Below, in pieces: positions 58,701 to 64,000 of a DNA stretch of 64,000 bases. The DNA is from Cheilinus undulatus (lineage: Eukaryota; Chordata; Actinopteri; Labriformes; Labridae). Numbering within the stretch: position 1 is the first letter of the stretch; the number at the start of each line of letters is the position of its first letter. Position numbers and translations under genes: made by a program. Under the pieces are notes generated by a model, which worked only from the letters and a program-made list of their open reading frames with translations, ran no database searches and had not been told where the DNA came from. The stretch is taken from assembly GCF_018320785.1 (NCBI RefSeq), contig NC_054879.1, positions 46,302,198-46,366,197 on the forward strand, written 5' to 3'.

Positions 58701-61700
58701 TAACATGGGCCAGAGTTGGCCCCCGGGCCTTGAGTTTGACACCCCTGCATTATGTCCTTAATATCTAATTTATTTATTTATTTATTTTGCTGTTTTAATC
58801 TCATTCCCTTTCCTTAAAAGTGGGAGAACTGCTGCTTTACTTCTTTATTCTACTGTTGTTTATTGTTTATGCACCAAAACACCAAGTCTAAAACCTAGCA
58901 TATGTAAACCTACTTAGTAATAAATCTGATTCAGATTCTGATTCCATCTAATATTAGAAATAGCAGAGCTTTCATCACTATTTAACAAATTACAGGACAA
59001 AGGTGGAGAACTCAAACACATCTGTGCCATCACGAGCATTTTTGTTTTAACAGAGTTAAATGATAATCAGATTTTTCGAAATAAAACAAGAGTCAGCACT
59101 TTTATAGAGACAGTCTTTTAGGTTTCTTGAGTAATCTTTCAGCATTTTACAGGCTTCTTCATCATACCAGTATCCCAGAGATTATCTTTACATTTCTGCT
59201 GTTTTGTTTATATTTCTTTATCTGTGCATATCATTTCTAACTATTTAAATATCTACACCAAACTATCAGCTGTTAATCTCTACAGAAATGATTTCACTAC
59301 ATCAGCAGTCTGCTGAGGATCATGTCCACGTTTGAAAATAAAACCACTCTCATTCAGGCTCTTTCCAGTGGGAATGGTTAGATAATGGTGGCCAAAGACT
59401 TTTCAAAGTATTAAACCTCCTACACCTACACATGTAGACAGAAAATCTGACTTCAAATGTAATACTTTTCAAGACCATTTCAATAAATCAAATAAACTTT
59501 TAGACCCCACTGCATTTCCAATTTCTAACCAGCTGCACTACTGACAGTTATGTGCACATTTTGTTTTTAAGTTTTTAAGATAACAGGGTTTTAGCATGGT
59601 CAAGAAAATGAAGATATTTGTTGCTGTAATCTGCAAATAAAGCTTTCTTTCGTTGAGACTCTGTCCTAGTATGGGCAAAAGCTTTGCTGCAAAGCTGCTT
59701 TTTATTTGCAAATCCTGTAAAGCTCCTGCTCCAACACCTTCTCCTCCAACCATTTCCTCCACCTATCACTGACAGGCACATATAACTTTAAACATGGGGA
59801 CACAGCGGAGCTCTAAAGTCCCCGTATAGTGATAAAAAATCTTTATTTTAGGTTTGTTGTATGACAGGTTACTGTGTTATGAAGCACTTGGTCAAATTTC
59901 AGTCATGAAAAACATCTCTAAGTTTATAAAATGAAGCTTCAAAATCATGAAAAATTAGGCTGTTCTGGGATGGTGTGGGCGTGTCACTTGAATGAGCTGA
60001 AGCCACGCCCACTCAGGAGAAAGACGATCCTCTCTGATCAGAGCAGACAGATAGAACCTTAGGATTACATTTACTGTTTTCTGGTACAAATCTCTCTGTT
60101 ATGATTGTTTTAATGGCCTGTAGGCCACCGAGGCTGATAGATTTGAGAAATTTACCTAAAATGAACAAAAACACAGCATGTAGCTGTAAACTTTCAATAA
60201 TGGCAGAGACATCGGCTAACAACAGACTGGACTGAGATGAACTGCTCTGTGATTTTACTTTAAAGAGGCAGGGTAAGACTGGTGATGTCATGGGCTCAGA
60301 TTTTTTTGCCCCGCCCACATTAAACACAGCCAGGAGAGAAGTGAATAAGTTTTTAACGGCCTGAATAAAAATTCAGTCACACATAGATCTCAGTTTTTTC
60401 ACATGTTTACAGCAACCATATTCCAACTTATCTAGAGTGTTAAGACACAAAGTTTGGATTTCACTTTACAGGAACTTTAAAGCTGGGCCAGAACCAAAGA
60501 CTGTAGAAAGAACTGGACAAAGCCTGTGTGACATCAGCTGTTTGATTACAATAGGCAGACTCACACTGCTTTTGGAACCAATCCGTGGCGGCTTAAACAC
60601 TGAAATAGCCGTCTCAACCGAACCTACAGTCTGACCCACTGAGCTTGACTTCCTGTCAGCCAGCTAGCTAGCATTCTGGTTGACAGATAGGTAGCGTCTG
60701 CCTGTCAAGCTATCTGTCAATCAAATTCAAATGAGACGCACCAACTAGTGTGCAGTGAGGTTTTTCCTAAATATAATCTAAACCATTGTGGTACAAAAAA
60801 ATTCAACCTCCGTCCAGTGAGAGCACATGAAGACATTAGCTAATGGGACATGTTTGGTTTTGTAAACTAGGCTGTAAACCAGCTTATTTCTAGTGTAAAA
60901 AACGGCTTTTTAACGTGATGTGTTCCTGCAGTCAGCCTCAAGTGGACACTCATGGTATTGCAATTTGTCAAACTCAAGACCCAGGAGCCAAATTCGGCTC
61001 GTGGAACAGTTTTACCCGGCCCACCAGATCATATGATATTTTTATTAGGACTGGTCCACCAGTATGAGGTCTGCAGATTTCCTCCAGTATAAAGATGTAA
61101 TCTTAACCTTGATGATTTATAATATCCTTGCTGAGTCATGAAAATTAGAAAAAGGAAACAGTAAAAAAACAAAAAAAAACAAAAAAAAACAATTGATATA
61201 AAGTCAGTAACATAGGAGAAATTTGTTTTCTCTCTATATTTTCAATTTTACATCTCACAGTTGTGACTAAAAGTTATGGTTTTGACTGTTTATTTCATAT
61301 TTTAACCTTTACATCTTATAACTTTGACTTTTTATCTCATATTTTTAACTTTTAGATTCAAAATTTCAAATTTTAAATCTTATTTGACCTTTTAAAGTCA
61401 TGATTTTGACTTTTATCTCATGTTTTGACCTTTTTCAACTCCTAACTTTGACTTTTATCTCATATCTTACCTTTAAGACTCATGATTTTTTATTTTATTT
61501 CATATTTTGACTTTTAAAACTCGTAAATTTGAAAGTTTATTTCATATTTTGACAATTTAACTTCACGATTTTTTTTTTAACTCATATTTTGATCGTTAAA
61601 TATCATGACTTTGAATTAAATCTCAGTTTTGCTGACCATTTCAACTCCTAACTTTCACTTTTATCTCATATTTTGACCTTCAAAACTCATGGTTTTTAAT

Positions 61701-62762
61701 TTTATTTCATATTTTGACTTTTAAAAGTCATGATTTTGACTTTAATCTCATTTTTTGACTGCTAAAAATCATGGTTTCAGTATTCTAGCTCATATTTTGC
61801 CTTTTAAAAACATTATTTTGACTTTAAATGTCATGTTTTTACCTTTAAAACTTATTAGTTTCACTTTTATCTCAGATTTTTGAGTTTTTAACTTCTCATG
61901 TTGACTTTTTAAGCTCAAAATCATTTAGGTTGACATTCAATAGTTAAATGTTGACCCTGCTAGGCCCTCAGGTTAGACCCACATTCAGAATCCGGCCCCT
62001 GCTGTGATTGAGTTTGACACCCCTGCTTTAAAGTGCTGAGTGTGTTCTTTTGATTTTGAAGTGGTGAAGATGGAAAGTAAAATCTGATGTGAAAAAATAT
62101 CAGTCATGGACATAACATAGAACCATTCTCTTACTAGTTTTTCCTAGCCAACATGTGGTAGCATAAACCAAACAAGAGGCAAGTTTCATGAAGTTCATAG
62201 AAAGCTTTGACCTCCTCTTTTTGCCGTTAAGTTTTCATTCTTTACTCAATGGAAGAAGCAATGCAAAAAGTAGAAAAGCAAAGTGTTTTACTGAAGGTAA
62301 AGTAAATGCAATCTGTTACTTTGCCTGAGCACAAAACACACTAGGTGTGACACGTGCATCCATACTCAGCATATTAAGTCCCTTTGATAACATGAACAGA
62401 AAATCAGAGTTTGAATTGACTGATCCAGTGGTGAGTCAGCATGTTTACAGAGGCTCAGATGAATATGTCCTGTTGTTTTGGGAGCCTAAAGCTCTGCCAG
62501 TAAACTCACAATCAGACATAAAGGTGAATACATGCACATACATATCCCCCCTCTCTAAAACTCAGACACAGGCAGCACACCTCTATTACAAAACAAACAC
62601 TGACAACTGTCGCTGCCACTCACTCCCCCTCCCGCCTCCACACTCCACCACTCACCTTGCCACATAGCTGAGGATGTGGGCGCGGATCACCATGCCAGCC
62701 CGGCGCCGCACCTCTTCCCTCTCCTTCTCCAGCCTTTGCTCCAGGGCCTCCTTCAGGAACAC
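31143..62762 (-). CDS. myo10: Unconventional myosin X (or myo10-like), 3' part: lever arm to stop, 20 exons
   Basis: Minus-strand exons total 4104 nt (1367 aa plus stop). The motor domain is beyond 64000. Domain order by window residue: end of converter and three IQ motifs (about 1-95, calmodulin binding); a charged E/R single alpha-helix (about 89-168); a short coiled coil EEILRLEREIERLQK (about 203-255); a disordered acidic and proline-rich region (to about 475); PH1 split by an inserted PH2 and then PH3 (about 476-815); MyTH4 (about 815-960); FERM (about 1020-1360). This order, with the split PH, is unique to myosin X, which walks to filopodial tips and carries integrins, with PtdIns(3,4,5)P3 binding through PH2 (KKGGG...RRNWKMRW present). 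The length from this point matches human MYO10 (about 1325 aa). The disordered region diverges strongly from the human protein, so a teleost myo10-like paralogue is possible. Confidence 0.95.
31717..32475 (+). mobile_element. hAT element, TTCTCAACC family
   Basis: The ends are CAGGGCTTCTCAACC and CGTTGAGAACCCCTG. There is an exact 8-bp duplication CTTTAAAG at 31709-31716 and 32476-32483. The interior is an AAAAGTGGCAAAAATGG array. It lies in the last myo10 intron. Confidence 0.9.
32482..33230 (+). mobile_element. TTAA MITE, AGACCCTGTAAAGTGAAA family
   Basis: The ends AGACCCTGTAAAGTGAAA and TTTCACTTTACAGGGTCT are perfect 18-bp inverted repeats with TTAA on both sides (32478-32481, 33231-33234). 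Other copies are at 41588, 59814 (reverse) and 29513 (partial). Confidence 0.8.
33463..33654 (-). CDS. myo10: myo10 exon: FERM F3
   Basis: The exon encodes CREGGFPHDLWLSVSAEN, VSVYKRGEPKPLDTFPYE, HIIFFGAP and VDEREMFFETPQ. This is the PTB/PH-like lobe that binds integrin beta and DCC/neogenin tails in the family. The acceptor is TTTTACAG|TGC and the donor CAG|GTACAT. Confidence 0.95.
34690..34727. repeat. (ATCT)n microsatellite
   Basis: About nine ATCT units sit immediately left of the Tc1-type MITE at 34728. Confidence 0.9.
34728..35328 (+). mobile_element. Tc1/mariner-derived element with transposase N-terminus
   Basis: The inverted ends are CAGTGCTTAACAAATTTATT and AATAAATCTGTTAAGCACTG, flanked by TA on both sides. 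A 28-codon frame (35212-35295) encodes MVKRGELTEIERVRIKALHG and then AGWSLRQI before TGA. This is the start of a Tc1-type helix-turn-helix DNA-binding domain. It is an internally deleted copy, 601 bp, with a 58-bp internal direct duplication at 34908-35023. Confidence 0.8.
36411..36866 (-). CDS. myo10: myo10 exon: FERM F2 with loop, start of F3
   Basis: The exon is 456 nt, 152 residues, phase 0. It runs from AHESLTRGHFPSREETL and LAALRLQFLYGD through the RRRTSFLDGTLRRG loop, EEEQMLEMWIKEE, ASIVEKWSRLKG and YMTIIKEWPGYGSTLFDVE. The acceptor is CCCTCAG|GCC and the donor GAG|GTAAGG. Confidence 0.96.
36943..37066 (-). CDS. myo10: myo10 exon: FERM F1/F2
   Basis: The exon encodes (R)LAGSDDAEDEGQWKLYF, KLYCFLDVESMPKEGV and EFAFMFEQ. 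The acceptor is CCCTGCAG|ATT and the donor CAG|GTGTGT. Confidence 0.94.
37300..37589. repeat. Possible dispersed-repeat remnant
   Basis: The segment around 37400-37480 resembles repeats seen widely in fish introns; no ends or reading frame could be fixed. Confidence 0.25.
37590..38095 (-). mobile_element. Truncated hAT copy (GTTACTCAACC family)
   Basis: It starts CAGTGTTACTCAACCCTG, the same end as at 2105-2119 and 8505-8522, and runs into a GTGGCAAAAATGG array. The other end is not found. Confidence 0.6.
38841..38977 (-). CDS. myo10: myo10 exon: FERM F1
   Basis: The exon encodes VVEKLIRGLAMEDSRNMF, ALFEHNNTIDRAVESR and VLVADVLAKFE plus two bases. The acceptor is TTTCCCAG|GTG and the donor AG|GTGAG. 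This is the ubiquitin-like lobe of FERM. Confidence 0.94.
39091..39298 (-). CDS. myo10: myo10 exon: MyTH4 end and FERM F1 start
   Basis: The exon encodes (R)IRDLFPCTEIEMYAHF, ESLKKTKTREFVPSQEE, MTTTVYCHGGGSCRISI, NSHTTAGE. The acceptor is ATTCTTCAG|GATC and the donor GAG|GTGGGA. Confidence 0.95.
39376..39673 (-). CDS. myo10: myo10 exon: MyTH4 core
   Basis: The exon encodes (L)QKEKGYTSLQDEAVKIF, DPVPIIQGILQTCQDL, RDEVYCQLIKQTN, LLTCMSCTFLPSRGILRY and LKFHLK plus two bases. MyTH4 binds microtubules and, with FERM, cargo tails. The acceptor is TCACCCAG|TG and the donor AAAG|GTACT. Confidence 0.95.
39900..40080. repeat. Dispersed repeat fragment (CTCTGATTCCCAAAAAAGTT)
   Basis: CAGCTCTGATTCCCAAAAAA followed about 85 bp later by CCAACTTTTTTGGTATTTC looks like a degraded DNA-element repeat. 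The family is unassigned. Confidence 0.3.
40122..41026 (-). mobile_element. hAT element, GTGTCAAACTC family
   Basis: The ends are CAGGGATGTCAAACTC and GAGTTTGACACCCCTG. The flanks CTCTAAAT and CTCTAAAC match at 7 of 8. It has an AAAATATGAGATAAAAAGTC array. It stops 29 bp short of a myo10 MyTH4 exon (41055). Confidence 0.85.
41055..41178 (-). CDS. myo10: myo10 exon: MyTH4
   Basis: The exon encodes ESSLNVEAVEQTYWRNP, then ILRYTQHPLHSPLLPLPYGD and VSIH plus one base. The RYT.HPLHSPLLPLPYG motif is nearly identical in vertebrate myosin X. The acceptor is CATTCAG|GAG and the donor CACT|GTGAGT. Confidence 0.95.
41635..42599 (+). mobile_element. hAT element, TTCTCAACC family
   Basis: The ends are CAGAGGTTCTCAACC and GGTTGAGAACCACTG. 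There is an exact 8-bp duplication CTCTAGAT at 41627-41634 and 42600-42607. The site is intact, as CTCTAGAT, in the empty paralogue near 32520. Confidence 0.92.
42882..43340 (+). mobile_element. TTAA MITE, AGGTCACATATTATG family
   Basis: The ends are AGGTCACATATTATG and ATAATATGTGACCT. It has TTAA at 42878-42881 and 43341-43344. The uninserted sequence CAGTTAAATGCTG is preserved in the paralogous host at about 32793, proving a TTAA duplication. It is 459 bp. Confidence 0.92.
43889..44046 (-). CDS. myo10: myo10 exon: PH3 end, MyTH4 start
   Basis: The exon encodes GYWNIIIHGRKHSYRLYT, LNEAMRWANAIQGAID, PIETPTQQLIRDIK. The acceptor is TCTCCCAG|GT and the donor AAG|GTAAAA. The TPTQQLI helix begins the MyTH4 domain. 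Confidence 0.94.
44197..44391 (-). CDS. myo10: myo10 exon: PH3
   Basis: The exon encodes GWLHKEMKTGPKS, LKLKKRWFVLTTNSLDYY, LGTLVLNSLCSVVQPDEK and FKDT plus one base. This is the third PH domain's strands 1-5. The acceptor is CTCTCAG|GC and the donor ACTG|GTCAGT. Confidence 0.95.
44535..46057. mobile_element. hAT element, TTCTCAACC family, interrupted
   Basis: It begins CAGGGGTTCTCAACC and ends GTTGAGAACGACTG. The 8-bp flanks do not match. The interior is a GTGGCAAAAATGGG array. It hosts the element at 44723-45136. Confidence 0.65.
44723..45136. mobile_element. Nested hAT MITE
   Basis: The ends are CAGGGGTTCTCAAAG and CTTTGAGAACCTAAG. There is an exact 8-bp duplication TCTTAAAC at 44715-44722 and 45137-45144. 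It is 414 bp and younger than its host. Confidence 0.88.
46423..46565 (-). CDS. myo10: myo10 exon: PH1 second half C-terminus, start of PH3
   Basis: The exon encodes (R)PNSFVIITANRVIHCNTD, EEMHHWIGLLQKSKGDSR, GQEFIVR plus one base. The MHHWI helix closes PH1. The acceptor is TCTGCAG|GCC and the donor AGAG|GTCAGT. Confidence 0.94.
46651..46706 (-). CDS. myo10: myo10 exon: PH1 second half, GC splice donor
   Basis: The exon encodes GTLDVGLIDSVCASDNPD plus two bases. The acceptor is GTTCAG|GGC. The donor is GACAG|GCAAGT: the only position that keeps the frame into RPNSFVIITANR is a GC, not a GT. Confidence 0.9.
47193..47286 (-). CDS. myo10: myo10 exon: PH2 C-terminal helix
   Basis: The exon encodes (S)GWFNVLSRVHSASPEQ through MHHEQANPKNAV. 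It ends with GTG|GTTAGT. The helix W packs the PH fold, and the HEQANP(K/Q)NAV linker is a myosin X hallmark. Confidence 0.92.
47427..48364 (+). mobile_element. hAT element, GTGTCAAACTC family
   Basis: The ends are CAGGGGTGTCAAACTC and TTTGACACCCCCG. The flanks GTGTAGAA and CTGTAGAC match at 6 of 8. The interior is CATATTTTGACCTTT repeats. It sits 27 bp from a myo10 PH exon (48391). Confidence 0.82.
48391..48486 (-). CDS. myo10: myo10 exon: PH2 strands
   Basis: The exon encodes (K)EIVDNHEKENALNIVTEE through TYHIYAESPEDA. It matches KEIIDN...TFHLIAESPEDAS of MYO10. The acceptor is TTTGTAG|GG and the donor AG|GTACAT. Confidence 0.92.
48579..48822 (-). CDS. myo10: myo10 exon: PH1 first half and PH2 N-terminal half
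   Basis: The exon encodes GLMIPWRRRWCVLKDETF (PH1), then GWLYKKGGGMSTLSRRNW and MRWFVLRESKLMYFEND (PH2), ending in the KGTIDIRTA strand. The basic residues of the phosphoinositide signature (K, then R/K-x-R-W) are intact. The acceptor is TTTCAG|GTGG and the donor GCCAA|GTGAGA. Confidence 0.95.
49133..49256 (-). CDS. myo10: myo10 exon: acidic linker and start of split PH1
   Basis: The exon encodes FIDSDEDNDGYVDTDEEV through PPYFHGYLYMK plus one base. The YFHxxLYMK strand is the first strand of PH1. The acceptor is GTCTCAG|TTC and the donor AAGA|GTGAGT. Confidence 0.92.
49611..50948 (-). mobile_element. hAT element, GTGTCAAACTC family (longest copy)
   Basis: The ends are CAGGGGTGTCAAACTC and GAGTTTGACACCCCTG. 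The flanks CAATAAGT and CAGTAGAT are weak. The 1.1-kb interior is a degenerate GTCAAAATATGAGATTAAA array. Confidence 0.8.
51080..51666 (+). mobile_element. LTR-like sequence next to a myo10 exon
   Basis: The plus strand shows, in LTR order, ATTGGCT (CCAAT type), TGTATTTAAGC (TATA-like) at about 51488, a pyrimidine-rich leader and AATAAAG at about 51619, then GAGTCA just before the exon side. The left border and target duplication are not identified, so this is tentative. Confidence 0.35.
51686..52498 (-). CDS. myo10: myo10 exon: coiled coil and disordered PEST/proline-rich region
   Basis: The exon is 813 nt, 271 residues, phase 0 on both sides. It begins KELSQTLSHNQ, contains the dimerisation helix EEILRLEREIERLQKQ, then ATEFLELLDF, an acidic EEEVDEGFHAEDE stretch shared with human, and a proline-rich stretch (LPDFPPPAVV, SIPPPPPAF). 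A long S/T/D/E-rich region follows (ESDYDQEEFEEAHGSSG). The acceptor is CCCACAG|AAG and the donor TCG|GTGAGA. The middle is much less conserved than the rest. Confidence 0.93.
53049..53996. mobile_element. MITE with AGGGTCAATTCC / GGATTGGCCCT ends
   Basis: The inverted ends AGGGTCAATTCCGTTTCTAC and its counterpart at 53972-53994 lie inside the Tc1 relic. It is split by 53384-53915. The target site is unclear (TTTAA / TAAAT). Confidence 0.6.
53384..53915 (-). mobile_element. TTAA MITE, AGGTCACATATTATG family (reverse)
   Basis: It is the reverse complement of 42882-43340 over most of its length. It starts AGGGGACATATTTTACCC after TTAA (53380-53383). The far end is decayed. Confidence 0.75.
54226..54830 (+). 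mobile_element. TTAA MITE, AGGTCACATATTATG family, with SINE
   Basis: It starts AGGGGACATATTATGC and ends AATATGTGACCT, with TTAA at 54222-54225 and 54831-54834. Removing it and one TTAA rejoins the Tc1 transposase relic (...RPVL|NASAYQDIL). Confidence 0.88.
54510..54573 (+). mobile_element. tRNA-like SINE head
   Basis: The A box (TAGCTCAGTGG) and B box (GTTCGAATCCC) are about 35 bp apart. Acceptor-stem pairing is poor and the sequence is followed by unrelated DNA, so it is read as a tRNA-derived SINE inside the MITE rather than a tRNA gene. Confidence 0.6.
55328..55358 (-). CDS. myo10: myo10 31-nt microexon
   Basis: The exon encodes (R)TSLMNGVCQK. The acceptor is TCTTTTAG|GAC after a good pyrimidine tract and the donor AAG|GTAATG. 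It is required for frame: joining the exons on either side directly shifts the reading frame. It links the alpha-helix to the coiled coil. Confidence 0.8.
55463..55861 (-). CDS. myo10: myo10 exon: IQ2, IQ3 and single alpha-helix
   Basis: The exon completes IQ1 (RKQYKRV), then holds IQ2 (VVTIQKNYRAHFWRR) and IQ3 (AAIVLQKHQRGRRARS). An uninterrupted E/R/K helix of about 80 residues follows, of the single-alpha-helix type that lengthens the myosin X lever. The acceptor is GTCACCAG|GAAG and the donor AAAAAG|GTGAG. The DNA is strongly purine-rich (GAGGAG runs). Confidence 0.95.
55862..57378 (-). other. myo10 intron, no feature recognised
   Basis: Mostly unique AT-rich intron; no exon, element end or tandem array identified. 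A short CA/ACAC-rich patch lies at 56097-56140. Confidence 0.4.
57379..58747 (-). mobile_element. hAT element, GTGTCAAACTC family, interrupted
   Basis: The ends are CAGGGGTGTCAAACTC and GAGTTTGACACCCCTG. It is split by the dispersed repeat 57726-58453. The 8-bp flanks are weak (TCATATGT / CATTATGT). Confidence 0.78.
57726..58453 (+). mobile_element. Dispersed repeat with terminal direct repeats and small ORF, copy 2
   Basis: It starts CTAGAAAAGCACTC. The direct repeats of about 97 bp begin at 57745 and 58216 (471 bp apart), with an 86-codon frame at 57866-58126 between them. It ends in CCTTGGCAGAGGTAATAAAA, a tail reminiscent of non-LTR retroposons. The class is not settled. Confidence 0.6.
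58748..59813 (-). other. myo10 intron, no feature recognised
   Basis: Apart from a short (ATTT)n run near 58770-58785, I see nothing that stands out. Confidence 0.4.
59814..60477 (-). mobile_element. TTAA MITE, AGACCCTGTAAAG family (reverse)
   Basis: It is the reverse complement of 32482-33230. It ends TTTCACTTTACAGGAACTTTAA. The left end is diverged (TCTAAAGTCCCCGTATAGTG). Confidence 0.7.
60964..62025 (+). mobile_element. hAT element, GTGTCAAACTC family
   Basis: The left end is degraded (TTTGTCAAACTCAAG) and the right end is GAGTTTGACACCCCTG. The interior is a CATATTTTGACTTTTAAAACTC array. No clear target duplication. Confidence 0.72.
62656..62762 (-). CDS. myo10: myo10 exon: end of converter, IQ1
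   Basis: The exon encodes VFLKEALEQRLEKEREE through GMVIRAHILSYVA plus two bases. It matches the KVFLRESLEQ...MVIRAHVLGFLAR part of MYO10. The acceptor is TCCCGCAG|GTG and the donor AAG|GTGAG. It is the first exon of the gene inside the window. Confidence 0.93.
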
Positions 62763-64000
62763 CTGCGGGACGAGCAGCGCCACGGCCCACAGGGAGGGGA
62801 CAGAGACAGAGAGACACACAGAGAGGGAGGAAGGAGAGGGAGAGGGGGGAGGAAGGAGACAGGATGAGTTAGTTCCTCTCCTTTGGTTTGGCTGCAGAAA
62901 AGAGGGCCCACAGAGACGTATGAAGGGCCCCTGTTGTCAGTTGGCAGCAGCACCCTGAGTGTGCCCGCTGCAGAGGAAGCTGTGGTGTGAAGCTGAGGCT
63001 AACAGGCTAGCTGCTCGTCCTGACTGCAGAGCAGAGCAGAGCAGAGGGAGGAACAGGCACCGGGACTGCAGAGTCGCTGCTGCAGAGCCTCATTGTGTTC
63101 AGGCGTCCTTCCTGAGCATTTCCCCACAAACGCTGCTACTGCTGCTGCGCTGATAGCTCGACTGACGTGCACAGGCAGAGAGGCACAGAGAGGGAGGGGA
63201 GGAGAGAGGTAGGGAGAGGAGGGATGGAGGGATGAGGGGGAGGGATAGTGGCTGCTGTCCAGAGAGAAAGTCACACCCCTCTTTGCTCTTAGGAGGAAGA
63301 AAAGGAGTTTGGTTAACCCTTCCCTCGCTCCTGGAGACTTCTCTAGAAGTTGGTGCTTTTTCTGTGGGACTTCTGATAGCCTGCAGCTCCTTCTTGAGTA
63401 AAACACTCCTAAAGAATTAACTTAAAGTGGTTCTTTGACCTTTTCAAGCATTAATCAGATTTTAAATATCTGACTACACATGCAGGCTGGGAGATCCAAC
63501 CAGCGGTGCAACTGGATTTATGTCACAATGAGAAACCTGGATCCTGCTTTTTAAAATCCAGGATAATCGATGCTTGTTTGGACACCAAGACAGCACAATC
63601 TAAGTTCTCGAGCAATTAATCAAAATTCAGATTATGGTGCAATATTCCTTTAGCCTGTATGTGTGTCCAAATATCAGTTTAATACAAACTTTTTGCAGCA
63701 GAGGTTTCATTATGCACACGTTTCTTGCAGCCAAACTGTCAAAGCTGGGCAAGTATGTTAGCGTTACAGTGCATTCAAGAAGTATTCAGACCAGCCAGTT
63801 TCAGCTCTCTGCAGGGATGTTTGATAGAGTTCCGGTCAGGGCTCTGGCTGGGCCACCCTCACAGAGTCGTCCCTAATCCTCTCCTGTCTTGTCTTGACTA
63901 TGTTTAGTGTCACTAGCTGCGTTTACATGGACACTTCTAATCGGGTGAAACCCTCAACCTGATTAGAATTGCTGCATGTAAACATCTAAATCAACCCGAT
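62763..64000 (-). other. myo10 intron upstream of IQ1 exon
   Basis: It contains purine-rich GAGAGG tracts (62806-62860 and 63178-63245). No further myo10 exon could be recognised; the motor-domain exons should lie past the right edge. Confidence 0.5.

Overview
This looks like nuclear DNA of a ray-finned (teleost) fish. Vertebrate genes are split into short exons with GT-AG introns, and the introns and spacers are packed with short non-autonomous DNA transposons of the kinds abundant in fish (hAT, TTAA-target piggyBac-like, PIF/Harbinger-like, Tc1/mariner). tRNA-derived SINEs, microsatellites and one large minisatellite are also present. The species cannot be named from the sequence alone.

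Three protein-coding genes are recognisable, all on the minus strand, head to tail. From left to right they are sumo3 (SUMO-2/3 type ubiquitin-like modifier, 4 coding exons, 11841-17806, 95 aa), pttg1ip (PTTG1-binding factor, a small type I membrane glycoprotein, 7 exons, 21038-26561, 175 aa) and the 3' two thirds of myo10 (unconventional myosin X or a myo10-like paralogue, 20 exons, 31143-62762, about 1367 aa of tail). The myosin motor domain lies beyond the right edge. I rebuilt every exon by hand; splice phases agree across every junction. One myo10 intron has to use a GC donor. SUMO3 and PTTG1IP are also neighbours in human (21q22.3), whereas human MYO10 is on 5p, so the right-hand neighbour is a lineage-specific arrangement.

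Region by region: 1-9.2 kb is almost all transposon, including a three-deep hAT nest at 6.3-9.2 kb and a Harbinger-like element carrying a SINE at 3.9-5.5 kb. 9.2-11.8 kb is spacer and the sumo3 3' UTR. 11.8-17.8 kb is sumo3, whose intron 3 carries several elements. 17.8-21.0 kb is the sumo3 promoter and an intergenic region holding a hAT element and a paralogous copy of a block from sumo3 intron 3. 21.0-26.6 kb is pttg1ip with a 1.7-kb minisatellite in intron 3. 26.6-29.8 kb is a repeat-rich spacer with a dead Tc1 transposase. 29.8-62.8 kb is myo10 with intronic nests of elements. 62.8-64 kb is further myo10 intron.

The genes do not form a pathway; they are independent loci. I found no CRISPR, operon, tRNA gene or rRNA. 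The most distinctive content is the transposon landscape: several hAT families with different ends carry the same kind of internal T-rich minisatellite, TTAA insertions can be proved by empty sites in paralogous repeats, and a two-copy dispersed repeat has the same 471-bp direct-repeat spacing and the same small reading frame in both copies.
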